Assembly: GCA_964430705.1 (NCBI GenBank)
Contig: CAYSGJ010000178.1
Span: forward strand, 15,320-79,319
DNA: 64,000 nt
Direction of reading: 5' to 3'
DNA from: C00003060 sp964430705
GTDB taxonomy: Bacteria; Desulfobacterota; Desulfobacteria; Desulfobacterales; C00003060
Below are positions 17,015 to 25,485 of the stretch, one piece after another (the first letter of the stretch is position 1; each line of letters opens with the position of its first letter). The position numbers were made by a program, and so were the translations under genes. Under the pieces are notes generated by a model. That model made no database searches, was not told the DNA's origin, and worked only from the letters and a program-made list of their open reading frames with translations.

Positions 17015-17495
17015 AGATTTTGCGAAGATCGGCAATGGCTTTTCTGATGCCGTGGGCGCCGAGACCCGAGGCATAAAGCTGTTCCACCTTTTCCTTGAAC
17101 TCCTTTTCCTGGATTTCAGTCTTCTTTTTGTAGGCCTTTTTAATGGCTGCGATCAAGTCATCATGCTCCGCCGGCTTCAGAAGATAGGTGAAGGCATCTT
17201 CCTGGCCGCTTTCCAGGGCCGATTCTATAGAGCCATGACCGGTCAACACGATACACTGCAGAAACGGTTGGATGTCCTTGAGTTTCCGTTGGGTTTCCAC
17301 CCCGTCAATACCGGGCATTTTCAGATCGACTACGGCCACGTCAAAATGTTGCTCTTTTGCCACCATGACCGCTTCTTCTCCGGAAAAAGCGGCTTTTACC
17401 GTAAAACCTTGCTTCAGAAGTCTCTTTGATAAGTATTCGATCAGGTTTTCCTCATCGTCCACCAGAAGCACTCGAATTGTCTGTTTTTCAGTCAT
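17001..17495 (-). CDS. single-domain response regulator, partner of the PAS kinase
   Basis: 164 residues: receiver (D13/D14, phospho-acceptor D57 in VVDLKMPGIDG, Lys in LLKPAEHDDL) plus a C-terminal helical tail of ~40 residues rich in Lys/Glu. No DNA-binding domain. Start at 17495 follows GGAGAG; the 23 in-frame residues upstream are not needed. It overlaps the kinase gene, so the pair is co-translated. Confidence 0.88.
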   Translation of the reverse strand: MTEKQTIRVLLVDDEENLIEYLSKRLLKQGFTVKAAFSGEEAVMVAKEQHFDVAVVDLKMPGIDGVETQRKLKDIQPFLQCIVLTGHGSIESALESGQEDAFTYLLKPAEHDDLIAAIKKAYKKKTEIQEKEFKEKVEQLYASGLGAHGIRKAIADLRKIYGIE

Positions 17496-17591
17496 TAATC
17501 TCTCCTTCAAGATGAAATTCCGGCCGATCAGGCCATTTCCCGCAAACAGCGTTCCCAAAAACAACGGCCATCCGGATCTTGTACCGGGTGC

Positions 17592-17620
17592 TTGCTACCA
17601 GTGTCTCGTTAAATTGTCAA
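17592..17620 (-). promoter_or_regulatory. possible sigma-70 promoter of the receiver-kinase pair
   Basis: Minus strand TTGACA, 17-bp spacer, TAGCAA; about 100 bp before the start codon. The -10 is imperfect. Confidence 0.4.
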
Positions 17621-17742
17621 GAAAATACCTGAATTGAGACAAACTGATAGTGGGAATATCAACGGGTTAGGTCTTGTAGCGCCCTTTCATTCGGCCGACG
17701 TCATTTGGCCCCTTACCGTGTCGGCCCGGATGGACGGGAAGC

Positions 17743-18231
17743 CTACCCTCGAGCCACCGCAAGCACTTCCTGCAAAAGGGCTTCTTTGAGCAGGACCCCC
17801 ACTACCACGTCCCCTTCTACAACCGGCAGCCAATCCAGGCCTTTTGAATTCATGAGATGTACCGCTTCGGTCAGGGTGCCGCTTCGGTGAATGACATGGG
17901 TGACCGGGGACATGACCTCGCCTGCCGGTCTATCCAGAACAGCTATACATTCCTCCTGGAACTGGCCGTGCCAAAAAATGGGAAGCTCCTCCATGGGCTC
18001 TGTTGCAGACTCCATGCGTTTAAGGATGTCGTCAAGGGAAAGAATCCCTACGATTTCTTCTTTGTCGTCCACTTTGTCCACTATCAAAACGACAGGGATA
18101 AAAGGATCTTCACGCTGATCCTGCAGAACCCGAACCCCATCCATGGCCTTTTTCTGTGGAGAAAGCTTCTTCAGGGTTCCCAAATGGATCATCAGGTCTT
18201 TGATGCGTTTTTCCGTTCTTGCCTTGCCCAT
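17743..18231 (-). CDS. CBS-domain pair protein
   Basis: 162 residues consisting of two CBS motifs. The first covers roughly 20-75 (KKAMDGVRVLQDQREDPFIPVVLIVD...VGILSLDDIL) and the second ~105-160 (VMSPVTHVIHRSGTLTEAVHLMNSKGLDWLPVVE...VVGVLLKEALL). CBS pairs bind adenosine ligands such as AMP or ATP and report energy state. No fused catalytic domain, so it probably regulates a partner by binding. It is preceded by a sigma-54 promoter and the same palindrome as the Mrp operon, which suggests joint expression. Confidence 0.85.
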   Translation of the reverse strand: MGKARTEKRIKDLMIHLGTLKKLSPQKKAMDGVRVLQDQREDPFIPVVLIVDKVDDKEEIVGILSLDDILKRMESATEPMEELPIFWHGQFQEECIAVLDRPAGEVMSPVTHVIHRSGTLTEAVHLMNSKGLDWLPVVEGDVVVGVLLKEALLQEVLAVARG

Positions 18232-18297
18232 ATATGCGTCGCCTGTGTGCCTTAGTCTCGACGAAACGACAGTAAAACATCCATGTCTCCTTTATTC

Positions 18298-18313
18298 AGC
18301 AAGTCACATGCCA
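18298..18313 (-). promoter_or_regulatory. sigma-54 (-24/-12) promoter of the CBS-domain gene
   Basis: Minus strand: CTGGCAT-GTGAC-TTGCT, with 10 bases between the invariant GG and GC. Predicted start point near 18286, about 55 nt before the start codon at 18231. Confidence 0.78.
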
Positions 18314-18385
18314 GTAGATATTATTGTTTATAATCATTGAATTTTAAGATCTATCCTGCTTGCTCGGCCAAAAAACCCGGAAAGT

Positions 18386-18407
18386 TATGGGCAAATATTT
18401 GCCGCTA
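18386..18407. promoter_or_regulatory. palindromic upstream activator site (CBS gene)
   Basis: TATGGGCA at the left, TTTGCCGCTA at the right; the core GGCAAAT/ATTTGCC is a perfect 14-bp palindrome. Same 22-bp length and the same TAT-S-GGCA...TTTGCCG-M-TA frame as 14070-14091. Its distance from the sigma-54 start point (about 100-121 bp) also matches. Confidence 0.68.
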
Positions 18408-18573
18408 TGGGCATAAGCGGACTGGTTTTGTCATTTTCTTGCCGTTCCGCAGGATTGAAGACGCCTCGCGGCAAGCCACGGGGAATGTTCCGTCCGGCGG
18501 CAGAGCTTCGCGTCACCGCAAGGAAAACTGCGCACGGTATATGCACTCGCTGAATCGATTCAAAGGAGAGAAA

Positions 18574-18651
18574 ATGGGGTCCTGCGGGAAAAACGCACGG
18601 CCTTATAAAAAGCACCAGCCTCCGCGTTTTGACCGTGCCGGTGCTTGTTGA
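18574..18651 (+). CDS. possible 25-residue peptide gene
   Basis: AAAGGAGAG lies 4 bp before ATG 18574, and the frame encodes a basic peptide with two cysteines (MGSCGKNARPYKKHQ...FDRAGAC). It overlaps the inverted repeat at 18610-18646, which could act as its own hairpin. No promoter is clear and no family is recognised; the strong ribosome site is the only evidence. Confidence 0.28.
   Translation: MGSCGKNARPYKKHQPPRFDRAGAC
18610..18646 (-). terminator. terminator after the Stn-type operon
   Basis: Minus strand AAGCACC ... GGTGCTT with a ~23-nt interior, followed by TTTTATAAGG. It lies 120 bp beyond the last gene of the operon. Confidence 0.5.
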
Positions 18652-18764
18652 GCGACCGGAGCGTGGTCATCCGCGTTCGTGATAGTTCCAACATTTTCGG
18701 GCGATACGCGAACACCGCTGCCGGCCTTCAATAGATCGGCGAACCATCATCACCCGCCCTTTCA

Positions 18765-20849
18765 TCAATCGGGCGGCAGCGGCGGTCCGGCGATGGCAAA
18801 CCTCAAACGGCATCGCAGGCATCGGTTCGCCTCACCCAGGGCGGTCTTATCATCAAAGGACTTTTCCACCTCCGGAAAACCCGGTTTGAAACGGTCCTTG
18901 ACCGGAATGACCGGCGTTTTCACCCGGCTCATGCGGCCGAACCCTTGGATGACTCCCAGGCGCGGGTCGGGTCCTTCCCGTTCATACAAACGTTGCGTGA
19001 TGTCGCCGTCGCCTCCCAGATATTTGTCAATGGCTACGGCTGCCCTCCTTCCCGCCTCGATAGCCTGAATAACAGTAGCCGGCCCGGAAACCACGTCGCC
19101 GCCGGCGAAAACTCCTTCTCGGGAAGACGCCAGGGTATTTTCATCTGCGGCAATACGCCCTCCCCTGTCCAGGTCCACCGAAAAGCCTTGAGGCACCTCG
19201 GAACGTTGCCCGATGGATACGATGAGCCGGTCCACGGCCATCACGAACTCAGAACCCGGCATGGGCTCCGGTCGCCGTCGTCCGCTGTCGTCCGGCTCAC
19301 CCAGGACCATCCGAATACACCTGACCGAAAGTCCCGCTTCACCCTTCATAACTTTTACAGGCGCAACAAGAAACTGGAAATCCACGCCTTCTTCCAGGGC
19401 GCCTTCAATTTCCTCCGGCATGGCGGGCATTTCCTCCCGGCTCCGGCGATAGAGTATATGGGCCTTTTCAACGCCCAGCCGCAAGGCAACCCGGGCCGCA
19501 TCGATCGCCACATTGCCCCCTCCGACGACCGCAACAATCTTTCCCAGGTCCACGGGTCGGCCGAAATTGACCGCCTTGAGCAGGGAAATTCCTTCCAGAA
19601 CCCGTGAATCGTCCTCGCCCGGAATGCCCATCTTGATCCCCGCGCAAGCCCCCACGGCCATAAACACGGCATCCGCACCCGCCTCAAAAAGGACATCCAC
19701 CGATTCCACCGCAGAGTTGGTCTTGATCACCACCCCGAGGTCCTCGATGATCTTGATCTCGCTTTCCAGCGCGTCTTCAGGCAGCCGGTACCGGGGAATG
19801 CCTCCGCGCATCATCCCGCCCGGCTTTTCCCACGCCTCGTAGACCGTCACATCATGTCCCTTCAGGCGCAGAAAATACGCCGCGGTCAGGCCCGCCGGAC
19901 CTGATCCGACGACGGCCACCTTTTTGCCGGTGGCCGGGGCTACCTTGAGTCGTTCCCGCCACTTGCCGTCATCCCGATCGGCCACGAAGCGTTTCAGTTG
20001 GCGAATACAGATCGCCTCGTCGATGCCGCCTCTACGACAAACCGTTTCGCACGGGTGGGGGCAGACGCACCCCAGGGTAAGCGGAAAGGGAACCGTCTCT
20101 CTGATCACCGCAAGGGCATCGGCGTATCTTTTTTGGGCAATAAGGCCCACATAGGCGGCCACATCGATATGCGCCGGACATTCGGCACCGCAAGGGATCA
20201 GCCGGTCTTCTCGTTCCTCCTGTGAAAAGGACACCTTGTCCCGCAGGGCGCCGGTGGGACAAACCTCCACACAGGCCCCGCAAAAACGACAGTCCGTGTC
20301 CCGCATGGGCGCGTCGTAGCACGACGTCACACGACTCATCATCCCCCGGTCCACCACCCCGATGGCCCCCACGCCCCGGATCTCCTTGCATGCCCGGTAA
20401 CAGCGCCCACAGAGAATACACAGGTTGGGGTCCCGAATAAAAAGCGGATCGTCTTCGGCCACGGGGAGGTTTTTCGGCTCACAGGTGAACCCGGGCAACA
20501 GGTCGCTGACGCCGATATAATCAACCACCTTTCTGAACTGGGTGTTTTTGTCCACCCGATCGGCGGGACATTCGGAAACAAGCAGCCAGACGATGTTCTT
20601 CCTCAACTCCTGGAGCGTTTTGGTGTTTGTTCGCACTACCATGCCGTCCTGAACAGCCGTGGTGCATGAAACCGGAAGCCCGCGCATGCCCTCAATTTCG
20701 ACAATGCAAAGCCGGCAGGCGCCGGTGGGGTTCAAGTCCGGATGGTAACACAGGTTCGGAATATAGATGCCGTTTTCCAGGGCGGCTTCGAGAACCGTGG
20801 CGTCATTCCTGACCTCCAGGTCTTTGCCGTCGATGTTGATCCTAGCCAT
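18765..20849 (-). CDS. 2Fe-2S/4Fe-4S FAD oxidoreductase, StnC/NfnB-like subunit
   Basis: 694 residues. N-terminal plant-type [2Fe-2S] domain (Cys34, 45, 48, 62), then two ferredoxin-like 4Fe-4S motifs (CILCGRCYRACKE, CRFCGACVEVCPTG), then a GltD/NfnB-type module: Cys-rich CGAECPAHID and CVCPHPCETVC, FAD fold VVGSGPAGLTAAY, NAD(P) fold VVGGGNVAIDAA, and a C-terminal GGDVVSGPATVIQAIEAGRRAA. With the NuoE- and NuoF-like genes upstream this matches Stn-type electron-bifurcating transhydrogenases, which couple ferredoxin and NADH to NADP. The start follows GAGGCGACC. Confidence 0.85.
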   Translation of the reverse strand: MARINIDGKDLEVRNDATVLEAALENGIYIPNLCYHPDLNPTGACRLCIVEIEGMRGLPVSCTTAVQDGMVVRTNTKTLQELRKNIVWLLVSECPADRVDKNTQFRKVVDYIGVSDLLPGFTCEPKNLPVAEDDPLFIRDPNLCILCGRCYRACKEIRGVGAIGVVDRGMMSRVTSCYDAPMRDTDCRFCGACVEVCPTGALRDKVSFSQEEREDRLIPCGAECPAHIDVAAYVGLIAQKRYADALAVIRETVPFPLTLGCVCPHPCETVCRRGGIDEAICIRQLKRFVADRDDGKWRERLKVAPATGKKVAVVGSGPAGLTAAYFLRLKGHDVTVYEAWEKPGGMMRGGIPRYRLPEDALESEIKIIEDLGVVIKTNSAVESVDVLFEAGADAVFMAVGACAGIKMGIPGEDDSRVLEGISLLKAVNFGRPVDLGKIVAVVGGGNVAIDAARVALRLGVEKAHILYRRSREEMPAMPEEIEGALEEGVDFQFLVAPVKVMKGEAGLSVRCIRMVLGEPDDSGRRRPEPMPGSEFVMAVDRLIVSIGQRSEVPQGFSVDLDRGGRIAADENTLASSREGVFAGGDVVSGPATVIQAIEAGRRAAVAIDKYLGGDGDITQRLYEREGPDPRLGVIQGFGRMSRVKTPVIPVKDRFKPGFPEVEKSFDDKTALGEANRCLRCRLRFAIAGPPLPPD

Positions 20850-20858
20850 GAGGTCGCC

Positions 20859-22613
20859 TCATCGAATAGCCATAAAATCGCAGGCCATCACACATGATTT
20901 ACATTGAATGCATTTTTCCTTGTCGATCTTGGCGTACTGCTTCTTCTTCCAGGTAATCGCGTCGGCAGGGCACACACTATAACAGCGGCCGCATTTTGTG
21001 CATGCCGATTCGTCCACGACGAATTCGAGCAACGCCGTGCAGGCATGGGCGGGACACTCGCGATCTCGGATATGAGCCGCATATTCGTCCCGAAAATAAT
21101 TGAGCGTGGTCAGCACCGGATTGGGCGCCGTGTTGCCGAGGCCGCACAGGGAGGCGTTTTTCACGGTATCAGCCATGGCCTCGAGGAACACCAGGTGTTC
21201 CTCCTTGCCCCGCCCTGCGGTGATTTCTTCCAGCACCTCAAGCATTCTCTTGAGTCCCACCCGGCACGGCACGCATTTGCCGCAGGACTCCTCCACGGTG
21301 AACCGAAGAAAATACCGGGCCAAATCCACCATGCAGGTCTTCTGGTCCATGATGATCATGCCGCCCGAGCCCATGATCGCGCCGGTCTGATTTATCGAAT
21401 CGTAGTCAATGGGCAGGTCCGCCAAGTGCTCGGGAATACAACCGCCCGAGGGGCCGCCCATCTGAACGCCCTTGAGCTTCAGCAACTTCCTGGCCATGCC
21501 GCCGCCCGGCCCCATAATGAGATCCCGTATGGTGGTTCCCATGGGCACTTCCACCAGGCCGGTATTTTTGACCTTGCCGGCTATGGCAAAGACTTTGGTT
21601 CCTTTTGACTTCTCCGTTCCGATGGCCGCATACCAATCGGCGCCTCTCAGGATGATGTGACGCAGATTGGCAAGGGTCTCGACGTTGTTGATGATGGTCG
21701 GTTTATCAAAGAGCCCTTTTTGCGCGGGAAAGGGAGGGCGGGTCCTGGGCATTCCCCGGCGGCCCTCGATAGACGCCAGCAGGGCGGTTTCTTCGCCGCA
21801 GACAAACGCCCCGGCCCCTTGAACCACGTGGATGTGAAAAGAAAACCCGCTGCCCTGAATGTTGTCTCCAAGAAACCCCTTGTCCATGGCCTGCCCGATG
21901 GCGATGTCCAGGCGTTTGATGGCCAGGGGATATTCCGCACGACAGTACACATAGCCCTCTTGGCCTCCGATGGCATATCCGGCGATGATCATCCCTTCTA
22001 AAACCGCATGGGGATCGCCTTCCAGCACGCTCCGGTCCATGAAGGCCCCGGGGTCGCCTTCGTCCGCGTTGCAGACAACGTATTTGACGTCGCCTTCCGC
22101 CCCGCGGCCGAACTGCCATTTCAGTCCTGTAGGAAATCCCGCCCCGCCGCGGCCACGGAGCCCCGATTTTTTCACCTCCTCGATCACCGCTTCGGGAGTC
22201 ATCTGCAGGACTTTCTTCAGGGCGTCGTATCCGCCCGCGGCCACGTAGGCATCCACGTTTTCCGGGTCGATCTCGCCACAGTGGCCCAGCACGACGCGCA
22301 TCTGTCCCTCAAAAAACCGATGGTAGTCGTCCCCGGCCAACAGGTCCTTTACCGGCTCGCCGCCCACGAGGTGCTCTGTAACGATTCTGCCCACGTGTTC
22401 GGCCTTGATGTATTCGTATATTATCCGCTCCTTGCCCTCGGCGATCACATCAACGAGAACATCCCGGAACAGACCGCGGTCACCGACCCGAACCACCTCG
22501 AATACATCGGAAAGACGGTGCGCTTTCAGCTCGGACCGGAAGGCCTCGGCCACCATTTCGGCCCCGGATGAAATACCGCTGGATCCCATACATATAAGTA
22601 TTTTCCCTGCCAT
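20859..22613 (-). CDS. NuoF/HydB/StnB-like NADH-binding flavoprotein with ferredoxin tail
   Basis: 584 residues. FMN/NADH core with GLRGRGGAGFPTGLKW and CNADEGDPGAFMDR, a 4Fe-4S site ESCGKCVPCRVG, and a C-terminal double ferredoxin (CTKCGRCYSVCP, CIQCKSCVMACD). In StnB/HydB this subunit is the proposed bifurcation centre. Unlike HydB, the N-terminal thioredoxin-like domain keeps only one Cys (ICMGSSGISSG), so its [2Fe-2S] cluster is probably lost. ATG abuts the TAA of the NuoE-like gene; the stop lies 9 bp before the StnC-like start. Confidence 0.88.
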   Translation of the reverse strand: MAGKILICMGSSGISSGAEMVAEAFRSELKAHRLSDVFEVVRVGDRGLFRDVLVDVIAEGKERIIYEYIKAEHVGRIVTEHLVGGEPVKDLLAGDDYHRFFEGQMRVVLGHCGEIDPENVDAYVAAGGYDALKKVLQMTPEAVIEEVKKSGLRGRGGAGFPTGLKWQFGRGAEGDVKYVVCNADEGDPGAFMDRSVLEGDPHAVLEGMIIAGYAIGGQEGYVYCRAEYPLAIKRLDIAIGQAMDKGFLGDNIQGSGFSFHIHVVQGAGAFVCGEETALLASIEGRRGMPRTRPPFPAQKGLFDKPTIINNVETLANLRHIILRGADWYAAIGTEKSKGTKVFAIAGKVKNTGLVEVPMGTTIRDLIMGPGGGMARKLLKLKGVQMGGPSGGCIPEHLADLPIDYDSINQTGAIMGSGGMIIMDQKTCMVDLARYFLRFTVEESCGKCVPCRVGLKRMLEVLEEITAGRGKEEHLVFLEAMADTVKNASLCGLGNTAPNPVLTTLNYFRDEYAAHIRDRECPAHACTALLEFVVDESACTKCGRCYSVCPADAITWKKKQYAKIDKEKCIQCKSCVMACDFMAIR

Positions 22614-23105
22614 TTAAGCAACCTTTTCCGGTTTGTTGAACGCATCAAGGATCTGGTCCACGCCCTGCACCGTCATATTGCCGTGGAGATTGCCGTCGAC
22701 GGCCACAACGGGCCCCATGCCGCAGCACCCCAAACACGCCACGGTTTCCAATGTAAAAAACCCGTCCTCGGTGGTCTCTTCGGGGACAATGTCCAGCCGC
22801 CGGGATACATGATCCAGGATGTCCCGCCCTCCCAAAATGTAACACGCCGTACCCTGGCAAACCTTGATCGTATGCTCGCCGCGAGGTTCAAGATAAAACT
22901 GCGCATAAAACGTCAATACGCCGTAAATCTCCACGGAGAGTATGCCGAAGGCGTCGGCAATCAGCGCAACGGCCTCTTCGGGCACATATCCATAGTGCGC
23001 CTGAATTTCCTGAAGCAGGGGGATCAACACGATCTTTCGCCCTTCATAGGAGCGAATAATGCGTTTCGCTTCCGCCAAGTCTACTGTGTTGCGAGGTCCG
23101 GTCAT
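22614..23105 (-). CDS. NuoE/HydC/StnA-like [2Fe-2S] subunit
   Basis: 163 residues, thioredoxin-like [2Fe-2S] protein. The four ligands are visible in KVCQGTACYILG and VACLGCCGMGP; the N-terminal helical bundle includes LIPLLQEIQAHYGYVPEEAV. First gene of the three-gene complex and preceded by a good sigma-70 promoter. It passes electrons between the NuoF-like subunit and its partners. Confidence 0.9.
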   Translation of the reverse strand: MTGPRNTVDLAEAKRIIRSYEGRKIVLIPLLQEIQAHYGYVPEEAVALIADAFGILSVEIYGVLTFYAQFYLEPRGEHTIKVCQGTACYILGGRDILDHVSRRLDIVPEETTEDGFFTLETVACLGCCGMGPVVAVDGNLHGNMTVQGVDQILDAFNKPEKVA

Positions 23106-23133
23106 AAACCACCCCTTTTTGTATGGTTGCGGT

Positions 23134-23163
23134 TATATAGAAACAATGAAGAGGCTGTGTCAA
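23134..23163 (-). promoter_or_regulatory. sigma-70 promoter of the Stn-type operon
   Basis: Minus strand TTGACA, 18-bp spacer, TATATA; predicted start point about 20 nt before the first start codon. Confidence 0.7.
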
Positions 23164-23253
23164 CCCGAAAGCCTTTTGTAAGGTACCGAACCAACAAATT
23201 GTGCCCGCCTCCGGACCACGGACTGCCTTTCAAAAAAATCCGGCCACCGGACA

Positions 23254-23563
23254 CTCAAGTTCATATGAAAAGGAGGCCGAATGGGTATTGAGTCGTAAGC
23301 CGGGCAAGTGTTTGAGGTGTCTAGGCCGCGTTTGGACGGCCGCAACGCAATCAGGTTGGCACACGGCAAGTACCATGGGTCACAGATGTCATGGTCTTTC
23401 TCTTTTATCGGCCGGCCTTACGCGGCCTTGACGCCGAGTTTTGGCCGGCTGGCGGATCGATGCCCATCGGCCGGCCGAGACACGACTTGAACTTTTTAGA
23501 TAACCGTAAATCCGAATATCTAATTTTGAAATTGCGGCTTGCGCCTTGAAAACAGTACGTGCT
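23254..23563 (+). repeat. left inverted copy of a two-block repeat
   Basis: Block 1 (23254-23279) matches the reverse complement of 28663-28688 at 25 of 26 positions, core TTCATATGAAAAGGAGGCC. Block 2 (23508-23563) matches the reverse complement of 28602-28657 at about 53 of 56 positions. In this copy the blocks are 228 bp apart; in the right copy they are 5 bp apart. Confidence 0.8.
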
Positions 23564-23616
23564 TCGGTTTTCGAATTTATCTTGGACCTAACTTCGGCAA
23601 AGCCTTAACAATTCTG

Positions 23617-23640
23617 ACCTGGCCCTGAGGACCAGGTTTT
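23617..23640 (+). terminator. terminator-like hairpin
   Basis: ACCTGG-ccctgagga-CCAGGT followed by TTT. It stands in the intergenic region with no plus-strand gene just upstream, so what it would end is unclear. Confidence 0.3.
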
Positions 23641-23779
23641 AAAAGAACCAAACAAACGTCGGAATTTTGACAACCAAAGGCGCCGCACTTTCAGGTCTCG
23701 TGCTTCGCCACAGGGGTTTTTTACGAAAAACACGCCTAACCACTCGACAACACTGGTTTTCTTATTTCCTATCGAGATC

Positions 23780-23795
23780 AGGCACAATTTGTGCT
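23780..23795 (+). promoter_or_regulatory. weak -24/-12-like site or palindrome before the diguanylate cyclase
   Basis: AGGCAC-AATTT-GTGCT keeps the 10-bp GG-GC spacing but has two consensus mismatches. The same bases form GCACAA-T-TTGTGC, so a protein-binding palindrome is an equal explanation. It lies ~125 bp before the start codon. Confidence 0.28.
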
Positions 23796-23918
23796 TTCAC
23801 TGTCCAAGAGGAACCCGTCGGGCCCTGGATGCGGGTCTGCCTCATTGCAACCCGGTAAGCAAAGACCACGCTGTAAAACACGGCCCGGCTTATCGCTCAT
23901 GATTTTGAAGGCAATTGA

Positions 23919-24830
23919 ATGAAAATACTGATCGCCGAAGACAACCCCGTCTCTCGACAGGTTCTGAAAACCAGGTTGACCAAGTGGGGCTATAACGTGC
24001 TGTGCGCCGCCAACGGCGCTGAGGCATGGGAGATGCTCCAGAAAATAGACGCACCCGCACTGGCCATTTTAGACTGGATGATGCCTGAAATCGATGGGGT
24101 GGAGCTGTGTCGAAGGATCCGAAAAAAAGGCGACGAACCATATACCTATATCCTTTTGCTGACGGCCAGGGATGAAAAAGAAGATGTGGTGCTGGCCATG
24201 GACGCCGGAGCCGACGATTATATCATCAAACCGCCCCATCCCAGTGAACTGCAGGCCCGTCTTCGGGCCGGCCGTCGCGTTATAGAGTTGCAACAACGGC
24301 TTGTCGACACGCAGGAAGCGCTCAGGATTCAAGCCACGCATGATACCCTGACGGGGCTTTGGAACCGGTCCGCGATTCAGGATATTCTCCACCGTGAACT
24401 GGAACGGGCCAAGCGCAAAGAAACGCCCATCGCCGTAGCCATGGCCGATCTGGACCACTTCAAAAAAGTGAACGATTCCTTGGGCCATATGGCCGGCGAC
24501 ACGGTGTTGCGGGAAGTGGCGCTCAGGCTCCGGGCCGCCACACGAAACTATGATGCCGTCGGGAGATTCGGCGGGGAGGAGTTCTTGATTGTCTTTCCCG
24601 GAGCAAACGAAAAGCACGCCCTGAGGGCGGCGGAAAGGATCCGTGCGTCCGTAGGCGAAAAACCGGTAACCCTGCCGGACCGGATGTTGCCCATTACGAT
24701 GTCTATCGGCGTGACCGCCACCAATCCCACCACTCAGGCGGGCGATACGGAAACCCTTATCCACGTGGCTGATCAGGCCCTTTACACGGCAAAAGCCCGG
24801 GGCAGAAACCGTGTCGAATTCGGCAAATAG
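23919..24830 (+). CDS. response-regulator diguanylate cyclase (receiver-GGDEF)
   Basis: 303 residues. Receiver at 1-120 (D8, phospho-acceptor D52 in AILDWMMPEIDG, Lys in IIKPPHPSEL), short coiled coil, then a GGDEF domain (~140-303) with the active-site GGEEF, substrate segment MADLDHFKKVNDSLGHMAGD and an RNYD (RxxD) inhibitory site just upstream. Expected to make c-di-GMP from GTP when phosphorylated (WspR/PleD style). First gene of a five-gene plus-strand cluster that also holds an HD-GYP phosphodiesterase. Confidence 0.93.
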   Translation: MKILIAEDNPVSRQVLKTRLTKWGYNVLCAANGAEAWEMLQKIDAPALAILDWMMPEIDGVELCRRIRKKGDEPYTYILLLTARDEKEDVVLAMDAGADDYIIKPPHPSELQARLRAGRRVIELQQRLVDTQEALRIQATHDTLTGLWNRSAIQDILHRELERAKRKETPIAVAMADLDHFKKVNDSLGHMAGDTVLREVALRLRAATRNYDAVGRFGGEEFLIVFPGANEKHALRAAERIRASVGEKPVTLPDRMLPITMSIGVTATNPTTQAGDTETLIHVADQALYTAKARGRNRVEFGK

Positions 24831-24910
24831 TCAAGGAGCCTCAGCGCCCTGCCGAGATGAGCAATGCGGCGGTTCCTGCGACACACAATGCACACAGGAG
24901 GCGATTGACC

Positions 24911-25480
24911 ATGGCAAAGCGGTACAGAAGAACCAAGGTTTTTATTCATCCTTCCAGCCAGCTCAAATATATTGCCTTCAGCATCATCCCGGCCCTGCTG
25001 ATGACTTTTTATTGTACATATTCGCTGATCGCGAGCGGGCAGGTCGTGCTCAGGGCGGCCAAGGAAAAACCTCTGGTGCCCGTGTACGCCATCCGGCAGA
25101 CCATCGCCGCCTTGGAAAAGGACGGGTACTCAACGGATACGGCCGCAAAGGTGACTGTTCTCCGGGGGCAACTGGAATCGCTGAAAAACGCCCTGGAAAC
25201 CGCGTATGTGGATACCCTGACCGAGTGGCACGACACGAAACGCGCGATATTCGTGCTGCTGTTCTTTGCCCTTCTGTTTGTAGGGCTCACCTCGCTTGTC
25301 TTTTCCCACAGAATCGCCGGCCCTCTTTTTAGAATACGCACCTGTGTGGACATGCTGGCCCAAGGCAAAAACATGCCGCCCATCCGCCTGCGCAGGCGCG
25401 ACGAGTTCAAGGAACTGGCGGCTTCCGTGGAAAACCTGAGAACCGTTCTCAATGAGAAGGGAATATTGGAAAACCGGTAA
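24911..25480 (+). CDS. HAMP-domain membrane protein
   Basis: 189 residues. Helix 1 (~20-45, YIAFSIIPALLMTFYCTYSLI), a periplasmic helical segment (~46-110), helix 2 (~115-138, AIFVLLFFALLFVGLTSLVFS), then a HAMP domain (HRIAGPLFRIRTCVDMLAQG...RRRDEFKELAASVENLR) and nothing more. A stand-alone receptor half without kinase or methyl-accepting domain must act on a partner. ATG 24911 follows GGAGGCGATTGACC and is preferred to an earlier ATG. 80 bp after the cyclase, 5 bp before the pseudopilin. Confidence 0.75.
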   Translation: MAKRYRRTKVFIHPSSQLKYIAFSIIPALLMTFYCTYSLIASGQVVLRAAKEKPLVPVYAIRQTIAALEKDGYSTDTAAKVTVLRGQLESLKNALETAYVDTLTEWHDTKRAIFVLLFFALLFVGLTSLVFSHRIAGPLFRIRTCVDMLAQGKNMPPIRLRRRDEFKELAASVENLRTVLNEKGILENR

Positions 25481-25485
25481 TAGAC

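Larger units (their letters stand above)
18232..18764. other. intergenic region upstream of the CBS gene
   Basis: Carries the sigma-54 promoter, the shared palindrome, a possible 25-codon gene with a strong ribosome site and a terminator for the Stn-type operon. A partial repeat of the palindrome arm (TATGGGCATAAG) begins at 18406. Beyond these I see no gene. Confidence 0.6.
23164..23918. other. intergenic region between the Stn-type operon and the c-di-GMP module
   Basis: About 750 bp without a convincing gene. It contains the left copy of a two-block repeat (23254-23279 and 23508-23563), several CGGCCGGCC-type short inverted repeats (23410-23480), a hairpin at 23617 and a weak -24/-12-like site at 23780. 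Open frames here are short and lack ribosome sites. Confidence 0.6.

Noticed and set aside
18337..18651. 104-codon frame in the region upstream of the CBS gene
   Set aside because: Crosses the shared palindrome and starts without a ribosome site; only its last 25 codons, with their own strong ribosome site, are kept as a possible gene.
23345..23362. TTGGCAC-ACGGCAAGT, a partial sigma-54 match
   Set aside because: The invariant GC of the -12 element is GT and no gene starts within a sensible distance.
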